The notes: generated from the letters alone by a model not told the origin. A stretch of DNA of 64,000 nucleotides from Rhynchospora pubera (GCA_028095005.1 CM051459.1:202221902-202285901), one strand, 5' to 3'; positions 24,631 through 36,320 are shown, counted from the stretch's first letter. Numbers and translations: made by a program.

Positions 24631-24819
24631 GGTTCCGTTTGGATGCGTTGAGAATAAGGTAGGAAGAAGGAAGAAGGGAAGAAATTTATTGGGAAGGGGT
24701 AAATTTATTGGAAAGTGTGTAACTTTTGTGAAGAGTTTGGATGGTTAGAAATAAATTTATTGGTAAAAAGTGGTTATTCCTTATTCCTTATTCCGGAAAG
24801 AAGCCATCCAAACGGAGCC
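24631..24819 (-). mobile_element. Tourist/Harbinger-like MITE, inverted copy
   Basis: Same family and length as 22934-23122 but opposite orientation: it opens GGTTCCGTTTGGATGCGTTG and closes with CCGGAAAGAAGCCATCCAAA then CGGAGCC. Flanking ATA on each side (24628-24630 and 24820-24822) is the likely target duplication. One C-to-T change is visible in the left terminus. Confidence 0.9.
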
Positions 24820-24935
24820 ATAGCTAACTTTTTTAGTTATATATATAAATTTTATTTAGTCCGGCTAATTAGATCGTGCGGATCAGTATTTGATTGGGTG
24901 ATTTAGATTTATACTATTGCAAAATTTAGAAATCA

Positions 24936-26056
24936 GAGAAATACCATTACTAAATGATAAATTATTTTTTTACCATTACTAAATGACAGAAGTAGATTTT
25001 TTCCATCGATCAATTGGTATGACAATTATGTACTTTTAAATATGTCATTATAAAATAATAAAATTAGTAGTATGTCATGTAAAATATTAAAAAAAAGAAA
25101 AATGCCATCTCAAAAAATAAAAATAGTTTTATGTCACTCTATAACAATAATTTTTTTTAACTCCACATAAAAATTATATAAAATAGTTTTATTATATTAA
25201 CTTATTTTAAATTTTAATTTTCTAGCCGATGCACAAAGCTGGATTAAAATTAGATAAAATAGGTTAATCATTAAATTTATTTTATCTTAGAAAATGGAAC
25301 AAATGTCATGAAAATTTATGCACTTTGTATATAAATTATTTGTATAATATATAAATTTTGAAATGTGATATGTCCGTACACCGGTATTAATTGATGGCTA
25401 GCGCAAAAAGGTGTTAGTTCCAGAAATAAATTTTTTTTACAATGATCTTTAGTACCGGTTATTAGTCTAAAAACCGGTACTAAAGATAGTAAATATAAAG
25501 ATGTCATCTTTAGTACCGGTTATTAGTTAAAAATTGGTACTAAAGATCTTCGCTTTTTTTTTCGCGAATTCCAGCGCGTTTTTAGTATCGATTTTTAGTA
25601 CCGATTTTTAATTTTCTTTAGCATTCTCTATTATTAGTACCGCTTGATAACCGGTACTAATAATCTATATTTAACCGGTACTAAAAATAAAAAATGGCGT
25701 AGTGAGACATTCCTCATATGTTACTGCTCGCACAATCTACCTCAAACTTCATATTATGCAAACCTATATCCATTACTTGGTGCGTTGGTTCTTAATCCAC
25801 TCCCAATAAATCAGGAGGTGAATAATAGCGAAAATAAATTCAATTGTTTTGAGCAGCGATTTGCTTTCCTTTCCGTGAGCTTTCTACCTTAATTACTTAT
25901 AAAAGGGCAATTTGGGTATTTTTAAATAATATGTCAGATTTTAGAGTGACATATTTATGATTTTAAACATGTTGAAAGAAATTAATGGGATAAAACTAAT
26001 TTAAACCATTTTATAGTGGCATGATACTAATTGGCCATTTAAGAATGGCATTTCTC
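24936..26056. mobile_element. Composite TIR element, about 1.1 kb
   Basis: Left end GAGAAATACCATTACTAAATG and right end CATTTAAGAATGGCATTTCTC are imperfect inverted repeats. Near both ends the ATGTCAT/ATGCCAT/GTGGCAT words recur. The middle (about 25440-25704) is the CACTA-like piece described separately, so this looks nested. Similar ATGCCATCATT words occur at 39990-40120 inside the large MULE. Ends are approximate and no target duplication was found. Confidence 0.45.
25440..25704 (-). mobile_element. CACTA-type terminus with subterminal repeats
   Basis: The minus strand starts CACTACGCCATTTTTTATT at 25704. Going inward, TTTAGTACCGGTT or AACCGGTACTAAA occurs at least six times in both orientations down to about 25450. 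Terminal CACTA plus subterminal TAGTACCGG repeats is the layout of plant Spm/CACTA ends. The other end and any transposase are absent, so this is a fragment or a deletion derivative. Confidence 0.6.
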
Positions 26057-26069
26057 AAATTGAGAAATT

Positions 26070-27490
26070 TTAGTGGCATATATATATGGTAATTACTACT
26101 TACCATCCACTCTAGAGTCATCCAGCGTCATCCACAAAGCGCTCCCCTTCCTTTCCTTCGATCCCAGACCCGTCCGCTCCTCTCTTCAGGCGAAAAGTTT
26201 CCCCTCCCTCCCTCCCTTCGCTCTCAGACCCGTCCGCCCCTCTCTTCAGCGTCTCCCTCTACCTTCTCTCTTTCTGCGTAAGTTTCCCCTCCCTCCCTTT
26301 GTTCCCTTCTTCTTTTTTCCTTCTCCTTTCCTTTGTGCTCTCTTCTATCTCCCCTCTATTTTTTCCCTTTCTCACTGGTTCTTCAATTAGTTGTTATATC
26401 TATTCAATTTATTTGTTATTTATGTTTAATTTGTTTGTTATATATGTTTAATATATGTTCACCTTTATTTTTTTTTCACGAGTTCAAATTGTTTGTAATA
26501 TATGTTCAATTTATTTGCTACATATGTTCAATTTGTTTATGTTCACTTCTTTATGAGTTCACTGTGCTTGTAATATCTGTTCAATTTATTGTTATAACTG
26601 TTCAATTTATTTGTTACATATGTTTAATTTATTTGTTATATATGTTTTATAAATGTTCACTTTTATCTTTTTGCTTGAATATACATTATTTGCTATATCT
26701 GTTCAATTTATTTGATATATATGTTCAATAAGTTGATATATCTGTTAAATTTGTGTTCAACTTTATCTATTTTGTGTGAGTACACATGTTTGTTATTTGT
26801 TTCATTTATGTGCTATATCTGTTCAATTTATTTATTATGAATGTTCAATTTGTTTGCTATATCTGTTCAATTTATTTGCTACATATGTTCAATTAGTTTA
26901 TGTTCACTTCTTTATGAGTTCCCTGTGCTTGTTATATCTGTTCAATTCATTGTTATAACTGTTCAATTTATTTGTTATATATGTTCAATTTATTGGTTAT
27001 ATTTGTTTTATAAATGTTCACTTTTATCTTTTTGCTTGAATATACATTATTTGCTTTATCTGTTCAATTTATGTGATATATGTATTCAATTTATTGTGTT
27101 ATATATTCACTTTGTTTATGTATATATGTTCATTTTTAGCTTTTGTTTGAGTTCAAGTTGTTCGTTGTATCTGTTCAATTAGTTGTTATATCTACTCAAT
27201 TTCTTTGTTGTATATGTTCAGTTTATTTCTTTATTTAACCAATATTTGTGTCTCTTCACTTTGTTGTTGTAAGTGTGGAAAAGGGAAGAATAGAGAGGGA
27301 GAGATGCCAGGGCAGAGAGAGGGTGCAGAGAAATGGAGCGCGCAAGGGAAAGAGAAGGAGAGGAAGTAAGCGCGCGGAGGGAAAGGAAAGGAGAGGGAGG
27401 GAGCGCGCACAGATGGATGCGGAAAATTACACTATGGATGGCGTGGATGGTTTTTTCTTAGATGACGGTTATCACTCCCGTATATATATT
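26070..27490. mobile_element. Possible TIR element around a minisatellite
   Basis: The left side (26085-26145: GGTAATTACTACTTACCATC, then CAGCGTCATCCAC) and the inverted right side (27410-27485: ATGGCGTGGATGG, GATGACGGTTATCACTCC) show loose inverted similarity. The sequences just inside them are pyrimidine-rich and purine-rich respectively. I take this as a decayed element of Mutator or similar type, with weak support. The short reading frames inside are low-complexity. Confidence 0.3.
26385..27245. repeat. Minisatellite of TGTTCAATTTATTTGTTATAT-like units
   Basis: About 860 bases of degenerate 22-27-bp units around a TATCTGTTCAATTTATTTG core. A higher-order unit of about 365 bases is duplicated: the 26510-26700 block (CACTTCTTTATGAGTTC, then CTTTTTGCTTGAATATACAT) recurs at 26873-27065 in the same order. 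The Phe/Ile/Cys-rich reading frames across it come from the repeat. Confidence 0.85.
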
Positions 27491-27683
27491 ATTATTCCTA
27501 TTTGATTTGTTTCTAACTATGAGTTTATTGTAAGGTACTACCTTGATAAATGGTGCGCTTACGGCAAATTTATTAGACGGATTAGACACTTGTCTTGATT
27601 CTTACTATAACCAACACTAATATATATGAATCGCAAAATTTGCAACATTTTTGTGCAAATAATACTTATGAAATAGAATAAGA

Positions 27684-27874
27684 TTAAGGAAGTTCTTGAG
27701 TGGAAGGTCTCAGGTTCGAAATCCGGCTGGGGGATCTTTCATAGACATTTAATTTAAAAATAAGTTGGGTGGATTAGACCTCCAATTTATCTTCAAAAAA
27801 AAAGATTAAGGAAGTTATTTTAATTTAAAAATAAGTTGGGAGGCTTGATCCTCAATTTATCTTAAAAAAGATTA
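27684..27874 (+). repeat. Repeat pair with a tRNA-B-box-like word
   Basis: AAGATTAAGGAAGTT, TTTAATTTAAAAATAAGTTG and TCAATTTATCTT occur twice in order. The first copy carries GGTCTCAGGTTCGAAATCC, which resembles a tRNA-derived SINE B box. No A box, tail or target duplication is clear, so a degraded SINE is possible but not shown. Confidence 0.4.
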
Positions 27875-30800
27875 AGGAAGTTATTTTGCGCTTGGAAATA
27901 GAATTTTCGATATTATTGTGAAAGGAATGTGACAATTGCAGGATAACAAATTGTGACATAAAATTCTTTGTTTCTTTTCTCAACCATCGGCGCCACAAAC
28001 ACAAGTACTTGCATATAAAAAATAAAGTAACGCAAGTTATTTTTTAACACACAAATAAATTGAAAAAGTACTCAAGTTTATATATGTTCATAGAACTTAC
28101 AAAAAAATTGTGAATTTGTAATTTCATAAACAATTTGGACAGCCAACATACACCGGACTAAACCAATAATAAGTAGTGATCTATTGTCAAAAAGAAAAAA
28201 AAATATTCGTCCATCAATAAACGTGCATTAAATAAAACAACTAAAAAATAATCCAGCAAGACCATGCACCTGACCAATTTTCGGAAAAAAGAGAATAATA
28301 AACCCATGGAAATGGAATTTCGAAGGTCCTATTCTGCTTTCCATACCGCGTAGAATTATGACATCTAATTTAAGAGGAGAAAGAGAGCGTTCAAACTTCA
28401 AACCGGCCTTGGCGAGGAGAAAACAAGATTTTAAGTCCAGAGAGGGGGAACAGAGCAGCGGCAAAGCAGGAGTCACTCTCGGGTGCCTGATCCTTGACAC
28501 GTAGCAGCGGGACCTCAACCATTCAAGGCTGCTACATCCCATCACATAGATCTTGCATCTACCATTGCATATCTTTGACTCGGTCCGACTTGTGAAAGCA
28601 CCCTTTTGGGAACATGCTGATGTCATTCACCATGTTTGCCAAATTGGGAACCCATAGTTAGTGTGTGGATTGAAATATGTGTAATTGCATACACGATTTT
28701 CATATATTGTAATTAGGAAAAAAGATTCAGTGAATTATGAATATTCTCTTGACTGGTGACGGTTTGGATCGGCTATGTAAGCTTGTTGTGTAGTTGATAT
28801 GATTCGACAAGTGAAATGGCAACCGAACGAAATGGACGGCTTCGCGTAGTAATGTATATAATAGCATTAATGGTGGAGGAGGAACAGAATTTTGTGTTTA
28901 AGATAAGATGACGGTTAAATTTTCCATCCTATGTAGCACCCTCACCAGCATGAATGTAGATATAATGTTTTATGATACACAATCTATATCTATATATATA
29001 ATCACATAAGTGAGTTATTGATATTATGCAGTGTAGGGCGGCATTATGGTCATAATTTTATAAATTTATTTTTTAAAAGTAAAATATGATTAATATGCCC
29101 ATTAAGAAATTCATATTATAAATATAATTTTTTTATTTGCGTTGTAATACAATTTTAAAATATGGACATTGACACCCTCCTCCCCCTCTTAGTCAATATA
29201 ATCTGTCTCGGTATATCCATACATAAAAGAGATTTGTAGGGGTATATATCCAAATTTGAATATTTAAAGAATATTATTAGCCATATGTGTTTTTTTTTTT
29301 AGATTTGAGGGGTTATATCTAATTTTGCCAAAAAAGAATATTCCATTTATTTTTTTCTTAAAAGTTAAAACTTATTGATTATTATAAGTTTAAATTCTAT
29401 CATACTTCATGTAGTTTCATATATAAATATATATGATGTGGACCTATTAGAAATAAATTGTCCGTACTTTATAAAATCGGTACCCATTATTCACATACGA
29501 GTTCTGATGGAGGACATTTTGTTCCGAGGAATATAAGTTTACATTTAGGAAGAATTTCAAACACTATTTAGAAATCCGGGGATAATGAGGGATTAATCTT
29601 ATCCCGGAATCCGGATGAATCTATCTTTAGTTCATCTCACCGCCTAATGGAGGCTACATGTAAATGTAATCCATTGACCAATGACCATTATTAAACCTCG
29701 GCCCATAATTAACAAAAACAATTGGGGAGGGGGGGTCCCTAATGCACACATTTTAGGCTAACGTGCTTCGGACCACACTATTTTGTAGAGTGGCCTGGCA
29801 TCTAACGCGATAATTATGTGGAACGTGCGTTGGCTTTCGAACTAAATAAAAGCAATGAATTTGCTTTCTCACCAAACCAAAACTGATAACCTTAATTGCC
29901 TGAGAAAAGTGTATTCAAGAGGATGTATGTAAGTAACGTTGTTTTCTCAGGATGAACAAAGAAAATAAAAATAAAAATGGAAAGAGGGCATATTGATTGG
30001 GCATCCTGGACTCGTGGTATAGAAGAAGATATGTTATTATTATTCCTACGGAAATGGATAACATGGCAAGCCATTGTAAGCCTACATAACTTGAGCCCAA
30101 GAATTGAACTTTTCAGTGTAGTGTGAGACCTAAATTCAACCAAGAAACCCGGCCGCTTGGTACCGCATAACCGCACATGCCGAAAAAATAAAAAATAATA
30201 TTCAAATATTCAGGAATTACGAAAATATTACTGATATAATCAGACTTATATAAATAGTATTGTAATAAATATTTTTGAAAAATCGATACTAATATCGCTT
30301 TTGCAAAGATACTGGCTGCATATCGATTTTTAAAAAATCGGTATAAGCTAATATTGATTTTTGAAAACCGATACTACCCATTGCCCCCCCTTTTTTTTGT
30401 CTTTTTAGTGATTTTTTAATTAATTTTAAATAAATATTAATATATTTGATTGATAAAAAAGATTATATATATATATAACATATTTATAATAAAGATAATA
30501 TATATTCTTTATAACAACGATTATTTTTATTTATGTTATTATTTAATTGAATAGTTTCTCAGAATTGATTTGTTAGGTACTTTAGTGTTTTTTTTTTTTT
30601 TTTCTTGTTTGGAGTCGGGGTATGAAAATCATAGGTATGAAAGTGGAGTCGCTCGTTTGCACAATATGATTTTTTTAGATTTTTTAGAATGATTTTTCAT
30701 GTAGTTTTTCAATTTCGGAAATTGAAGAAATGAGAAAAACAGTTTCTAAGAATTGATTTGTTAAGTACTTTGACGATTTTTCATTTTTTTTCCTGTTTGA

Positions 30801-31080
30801 AGTTAGTTATGAAAATCACAGGTATAAATATGGAGTTAGGTTGATAATACAATATAATTAAGAGGCCTAACTTTAATATTACTTTAGTCTCTTTATGAAT
30901 TCCTTGTATATGAATATGTTTCAGGAAAGATTTGAGGAAGCAACACCAGAATCTTTTTTTATTTTGTGGGGTTTATTTTAGCGCAATAGTTTCCCATTTA
31001 GACGAAAATTCAAATTGGCTTTGCCATCATTTTACTAATTTTCTCATTAGTAAGAAAAATACTCGTTGGATATTGTTTAG
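27875..31080. other. Intergenic, no gene seen
   Basis: About 3.2 kb without recognisable coding sequence. A 132-codon minus-strand frame (28228-28626) in a slightly GC-richer patch shows no domain and is not called. Around 30270-30380 AATCGATACT/AATCGGTAT words occur in both orientations, suggesting a decayed terminal region. Confidence 0.45.
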
Positions 31081-31247
31081 GGGGCTGTTTGGATTCCCCA
31101 AGGAATTTGGGGAATTTCATCTTCCTACCATAAATTTATTATAAACAATCCAAACTCTTCACAAAGTTACACACTTCCCAATAAATTTATTCCTAGAAAT
31201 TGCAACTTCTCCAAATTCCCCAAATTCCTAAGCGATCCAAACAGCCC
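31081..31247 (+). mobile_element. Tourist/Harbinger-like MITE, 167 bp
   Basis: Inverted ends GGGCTGTTTGGAT and ATCCAAACAGCCC, flanked by TAG on each side (31078-31080 and 31248-31250). The interior shares ACTCTTCACAAAGTTACACA and CCCAATAAATTTATTCC with the MITE at 22934-23122, so they are relatives. Confidence 0.85.
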
Positions 31248-31509
31248 TAGGTTTTGTGAAGCGCGCAGTATACCAAACTCGTTAATTGTGTCAGTTTGGA
31301 TATGATTTCTCTTTTGACTTCAACGGAGGATGGGGGAAGATGAAATAACTACGTAGAATAGGAAGAGTCAAGGGTATTTCTATCATATGCTCTGAAAAAT
31401 GATTCTTTTTAATTAAATAGATATTAAATTTAATCAAAAGGAGTTATTTCCTTAGTTACAAAGATTGGAGGGGTTATATCCAATTTTAAATTTTTAGAGG
31501 GTTATATCC

Positions 31510-31990
31510 AATTGCCGAAGTTTGGGTGGGGGATTATATCCAACTTTCTCTAAAGAAAAACTTACCTGAAGAGCGTTTGTCTCTCTCGCGCTAGGAAGAA
31601 GATGAAATAAGAGGGTGAGGCAGCAAGATTGTTCCTTTATAGAGGTGCTGAAGGTTTAGGACCTATTTTATCTACATGGCATAAAGTGTTTCATCTGCAA
31701 TCTGCAGATGATACACTCCTCTTTGTTAAAGCTAAGAGTATCCAATATCTAATTGCCGAAGTTAGGAGGGGGATTATATCCAATTTTCTCTAAAAAAAAA
31801 AAAACTTACCTGAAGAGCATTTGTCTCTCTCGCGCTAGGAAGAAGATGAAATAAGAGGGTGAGGCGGCAAGATTGTTCCTTTATAGAGGCGCTAAAAGTT
31901 TAGGACCTATTTTATCTACATGGCATAAAATGTTTCATCTGCAATATGCAGATGACACACTCCTCTATATTAAAGCTAAGAGTATAATAA
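31510..31990 (+). repeat. Tandem duplication covering the LINE active site
   Basis: Copy 1 begins near 31510 and copy 2 near 31750. The unit is about 241 bases and includes both non-LINE sequence (TATATCCAA-TTTCTCTAAA, CTCTCTCGCGCTAGGAAGAA) and the start of the LINE coding remnant. At the reverse transcriptase active site copy 1 reads SADD and copy 2 reads YADD. Confidence 0.85.
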
Positions 31991-33780
31991 TAGAAAATTA
32001 TTTTTGGGCTTTAAAAGTTTTTGAGAGCATTTCAGGTATCAAAATAAACTATCCAAAAATCTGAATTGGTTCCTCTAAATATTTCTTCATTGGAGGCATC
32101 AAATTTTGCTAACATTTTGCATTGTAAGCTGGGTACTCTCCCAATGAAATATTTGGGAGTCCCTTCATATTGGAAAAAATCTAATAAATTAGATTGGTCT
32201 TTATTAATTGATAGGGTTCATAAGAAATTAGATAATTGGAAAGGTAACCTTCTCTTCTTAGGAGGAAGACTAATTTTGATAAACTCAGTACTTTCTGCTT
32301 TACCCCTTTATCACCTATCCCTCTTTAAGTGTCCTAAATGGGCTATTCTTAAGGTAGATGCTATTAGAAGAAGATTTTTATGGAAAAATAAACAGGGTAA
32401 TATTTCTAAGAAATTTAATCTAGTTAATTAAAACACTATCTGTAAAAAAAAAAAAAGGACCATGGTGGGTGGGGAGTCTTGAACTTAAGTGATATGAATG
32501 CTGCACTCTTAGAAAAATGTAACTGGAAGTTCCATTAAGTGGTCATACTTCAATTTAGAAAGAGTTAGTGATTACCAAATACAAGGGAAGATGTCCAACT
32601 ACTAGTTCTTTCTGGTGGAATGAAATCAGGATAGGAATGCAAAAACTTATAGGTAATGATAATTTTGGCTAGATAACTGGGTTGGAGAAGAGAGTTTTAA
32701 GCACAAGTTTCCTTTGGCTTATAACAAATCACAAAGATCTAATGCTACTGTGGCAGAAATTTAAAATTATGGTAGACCGAATTTCTTTTTCACAAGAAGG
32801 ATTTCTGCTGATTTGAAAGAGAAAAAAACAGCCTTATTCCTAATTCTTCATAATTACATCTTTACTGATGAAAATGATTCTGCAATTTGGAACTGAGAAG
32901 CTAGTAGGGTTTATTCAGTTAGCTATTGTTATGCCTTTCTCAATAATGGGGACATAAAGGTAGACATATAAAACTCAATTTGGACTACACTGTTACCTTT
33001 GAAAGTCAAATTGTTTATGTTGTTAGTTTTAAAAGATAAAATCTTAACTTTTGATAATTTAAGGAAAAAGAGGTGGATAGGCCCTTCAAAGTGCACCTTC
33101 TGTGCAAATGCTAAATTTGTAGAGCACCTTTTTTTGTTCACTGCCCCTCAATAGTAAGATTTGGGATTTTTTTAATATGCATAATAATAGAAATATAACT
33201 TTGCATCTTAAAAGTTTGAGTACCATCTGGAATAGTTGTATTTCTCTGCCAAGGAACAACAAAATCTTTGCTATGAGTTTTGTGGCAATAGTTTGTTCGA
33301 CTCAGTGGAAGGAAAGAAATAAGAAAATCTTTAGGGACAGTACTGGGGTGGTCTGACCACATGACTGGTGAACAAGATGGCTGAATACTCAACTGGAGTG
33401 ATTCGCTTCTTAAACAACAATCAGACAGGTCAGGGGGCTGTGGATGACAGAGAGCCTCCTTAAGCAATGCAGAACAATTCGAATGTGCGAGGAGTGGAAG
33501 ATGCCAGGACCATCAGGGGCACACCATTAGCAGCAGTTTCGGATGATACCTCAGACGGGCATGTTGAGAGTATTTCTAATGAAGATTTGCTGGATTACTA
33601 TTTTGTGTGATAAAGGGCCTTTTAGTAATTGTTTTGGGATCGCTTTTCTTTGGCCAGGCTAAATTTTGTTGGAGATGTTTTTTTCAACTTTTTGGGCTTC
33701 TTTCTTTTTTGTTTAACTATCTGTTAGAGCCACACTTGCTGTGACTCAAAAACCTACTTTTAGCTAGCTTTAATAAAGTT
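31640..33780 (+). pseudogene. 5'-truncated LINE reverse transcriptase pseudogene
   Basis: Plus-strand remnants in order: the catalytic LQYADDTLLYIKAKS block (about 31940), GTLPMKYLGVPSYWKKSNKL and the RVT C-terminal region (32066-32431, with WKGNLLFLGGRLILINSVLS), a zf-RVT zinc-binding region (about 32970-33150: SIWTTLLPLKVKLFMLL, CTFCANAKFVEHLF) and a trace of the terminal QWKERNKKIFRD motif (about 33300). Frames are broken by at least three frameshifts or stops. The endonuclease and N-terminal RT are absent, as usual for a 5'-truncated copy. LINE-1-type elements copy themselves by target-primed reverse transcription. The right limit near 33780 is set by the following microsatellite. Confidence 0.88.
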
Positions 33781-33807
33781 GGATCCCTTTCTTGGGATCC
33801 TTGGTTT

Positions 33808-33811
<4 letters not shown>

Positions 33812-33873
<62 letters not shown>

Positions 33874-34234
33874 TATGGTGAGTCGCGCTTAAAATTCCTA
33901 CATCTAGTTCAAAATGACCGATCCAAACCGTCCAATACGATCTGCCTATTGAAATCTCTCTGCATACCAAATTTTATATTTTTTCAAAATTTTTAAGTAT
34001 TTTTTTTATTTTAGAAAATGTTAATCTAATTAGTTCTGAACTGCTAAAAAAAAGCAGTTTTTAAAAATCCGAAAAAAATACATAAAAATTTCAAAAAAAA
34101 TATAAAATTTGGTATATTTCAATAGGGAGATCGTATTGGACGGTTTGGATCGGTCATTTTTAACCATATCTAGGAGTTTTTGAGCGTGACTCACGTGAGT
34201 CGCGACTCACCATAACAAAACTATATATATATAT
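33812..34234. mobile_element. Micron-like MITE bounded by (TA)n
   Basis: (TA)n (33812-33838) and (GA)n (to 33867) lead into TTTTGTTATGGTGAGTCGCG (33868-33887). The perfect inverted copy CGCGACTCACCATAACAAAA (34201-34220) leads into another (TA)n. The arms continue as long imperfect inverted repeats (AATGACCGATCCAAACCGTC pairs with GACGGTTTGGATCGGTCATT), so the whole element folds into a hairpin. This matches the Micron class described in rice, which sits in TA microsatellites. Confidence 0.85.
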
Positions 34235-34367
34235 CGTGAATTCTGATTATTTAAGTATTATTTTCGAAATTTAGGAATATTTAAATATTTTTTTTAGACG
34301 GAATATGTAATATATACTTGTCCAATAACGAACAATTTTGAACCTTAATTGGATGGTGAGTTGCAAC

Positions 34368-34692
34368 TAGGGTTGTGAAACGTGCAAAACATGTACGAAA
34401 ATTCAGGGTTTTGTTTGCGTTCCGTTTCAGTCAACGAAACAGAAAAACATTTTATTTTTTTCGTTCCAGTTAACGAAACATAAAATTATTTTTTTACCAT
34501 TCCGTCCTTTATTTACTATTGATTTCAGTCCATTTTCGTATTCCGTTTTGTTCCGCTTCAGTAACGTTTACATAGTTCAATTTCATTTTCGTTCCGTTAT
34601 TAGAAACGAAACAGATTTTTTATTTAGTTTAATGTTTCGTTTGAACGGAACAGAACGTAAACGTCCGAAACGGATGGTTTTTGACGGTCCTA
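34368..34692. mobile_element. hAT-like MITE, 325 bp
   Basis: Starts TAGGGTTGTGAAA and ends TTTTTGACGGTCCTA. A perfect 8-bp target duplication GTTGCAAC flanks it (34360-34367 and 34693-34700). The interior shares the GATTTCAGTC-ATTTTCG and GTTCCGTT words with the MITE at 13234-13510. No coding capacity. Confidence 0.85.
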
Positions 34693-35081
34693 GTTGCAAC
34701 TTGCAACGGGTACAGACGGCAGACGTACAGTGCTACTTATTTGTTCCTATCTAGTTTTTTTGAGTGTGAGTCACGAAACTTACCTTCGGGCCTGACATTT
34801 TCGGCTCCAGAATTTATGTGGCTACATACTAAAAACATGTTTATGGTTCCTTGTGGCCTAATCCATGCGAGTTGCAGCTCACCCAATTTCAATTTAGCAA
34901 AGTCATTTCCAGCAATATAATTATTTTAATATTTCCAATAGTTATTTTAAATTTCACATAACTATAATAATATTGTCACTTCCACATAAACAACTTTAGC
35001 TGGCTTGTTTAACTTGTAATTAACTATACATCATTACATCTATACAACAGATAACATAGTTGTGGCTTTAACAATTGCAAT

Positions 35082-35333
35082 TAGGCCTGTCAAACATTTA
35101 TAACAGATTCTGATTCTAACATTTCGTTTCCGTTCCGTTTCAGTAACGATACATACTGTTGATTTCGTTAGTTGTTCCGTTGAACGGAATAGGATGGAAT
35201 GATCAAATTTCAACTGTATACCACATAAACGAATGTCGAAATATGTTCGGTTACCGTTTCATTTTTTGAAACGAAATGAAAATCCGGACCGTACCACGGA
35301 AACACGTGAACGAATACTCCATTGACAGCACTA
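35082..35333. mobile_element. hAT-like MITE, about 252 bp, diverged
   Basis: Ends TAGGCCTGTCAAAC and the inverted ATTGACAGCACTA. The 8-base flanks ATTGCAAT and ATAACAAT agree at six positions. The interior is GTTCCGTTTC/GAACGGAAT rich like its two relatives. It is older than the others, judging by the mismatched flanks. Confidence 0.7.
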
Positions 35334-35952
35334 ATAACAATTGATTTGCAGTTCAAAAATGCAAAGTCTTACCCGTACATACGTTCTATGGTTCTGGGCT
35401 TGTGCTTTGCCTTGGAGTTCCCTTATCCTGCCAAATCTAGGTATACAGAATCAAAAATAGAAGCAATAAAAAGTGTTCCGTCTTGAGTACATAAAAAATA
35501 TGCATACCACGTGCCATTAACAGACACAGCTTGCGTGTAAAATAATAAACACGTACTGTTTTAAATTTTAGGTGTAAGCCTGAACATCTTTACTTCACAC
35601 ATTTATTTATTTACTTATTTGTTTATTTTGTGAATTCATCAAATTACAAGAGCTTGGGATACCTGGCAAGTTGAGAGGATAAATGACTGAATGTAGATAA
35701 AATCGTAGAAAAACAAAAGAGAGGGTGAACTCCTGAATCTAAAAAATATCAAGAATAATAAAGTAAAAGTCGGATTAACTGGAAGTGCAAAAAAAAAAAA
35801 AAACATTATCTACGGGCCATTGCCAGGAAGAGTTTTGGAACCTATGAATATCGGCCCAACTATGATGGGCCATATCTAAGTACAGATCTTTCTAGGCCAT
35901 TAATAAAGGCTTGATAGGCTGGGTTCTAAGTCCAAAAGGCCTGCTTAATAGC
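35334..35952. other. Intergenic, flank of the large MULE
   Basis: No gene seen. A 15-base A run lies near 35791. The sequence ends at the 9-bp target duplication. Confidence 0.5.
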
Positions 35953-35961
35953 ATTATCTAG

Positions 35962-36140
35962 CCGAAAAAATTAATAGTAACGTTACTGTTCACATTAATT
36001 ACGATAATAACAAAAAAAATAAAAATTTTAATAGTAACGTTGCTGGATCGTTATCCCAGTTGACGAAAGCCAAATACACTTGGATCGTCATCCGGAATGA
36101 CGATCCAAGCTTAGATCGTCATCCCAGTTGACGATCCAAG
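35962..36140 (+). repeat. Left terminal inverted repeat of the MULE
   Basis: 179 bp. The outer half is AT-rich with two AATAGTAACGTT words. The inner half has two copies of a short palindrome of the form TTGGATCGTCATCC-NN-TGACGATCCAAG, likely a transposase-binding or hairpin motif. The same palindrome is arrayed internally at 39151-39355. Confidence 0.95.
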
Positions 36141-36309
36141 AACGACCATTCTCCTCCGTTCAATTTGCTTGAGTGGGTTGGTTTTATAATGATTTAAAAC
36201 AGTAATATAGTGCTGTCAAGTAATATAGTGGTGTGAATTATATCACTACACTATACCATTCATTTATTTATTGCGGTTTGCACTAAAATTTTTTTTGTCT
36301 TTTTCTATT

Positions 36310-36320
36310 TAAAATTCTCT
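36310..36320 (+). promoter_or_regulatory. TATA box of the small CxxC gene
   Basis: TCTCTATATAAGCACAC lies about 190 bases upstream of the start codon, with room for a short spliced leader (possible donor CTTAG|GTAATA near 36431, acceptor just before the ATG). Confidence 0.55.

Noticed and set aside
26073..27182. Several 60-132-codon frames rich in Phe, Ile, Cys and Leu
   Set aside because: Generated by the TGTTCAATTTATTTG minisatellite and pyrimidine-rich flank. Composition explains them.
28228..28626. 132-codon minus-strand frame
   Set aside because: No recognisable domain, no matched splice sites or promoter; one such frame is expected by chance in this much sequence.
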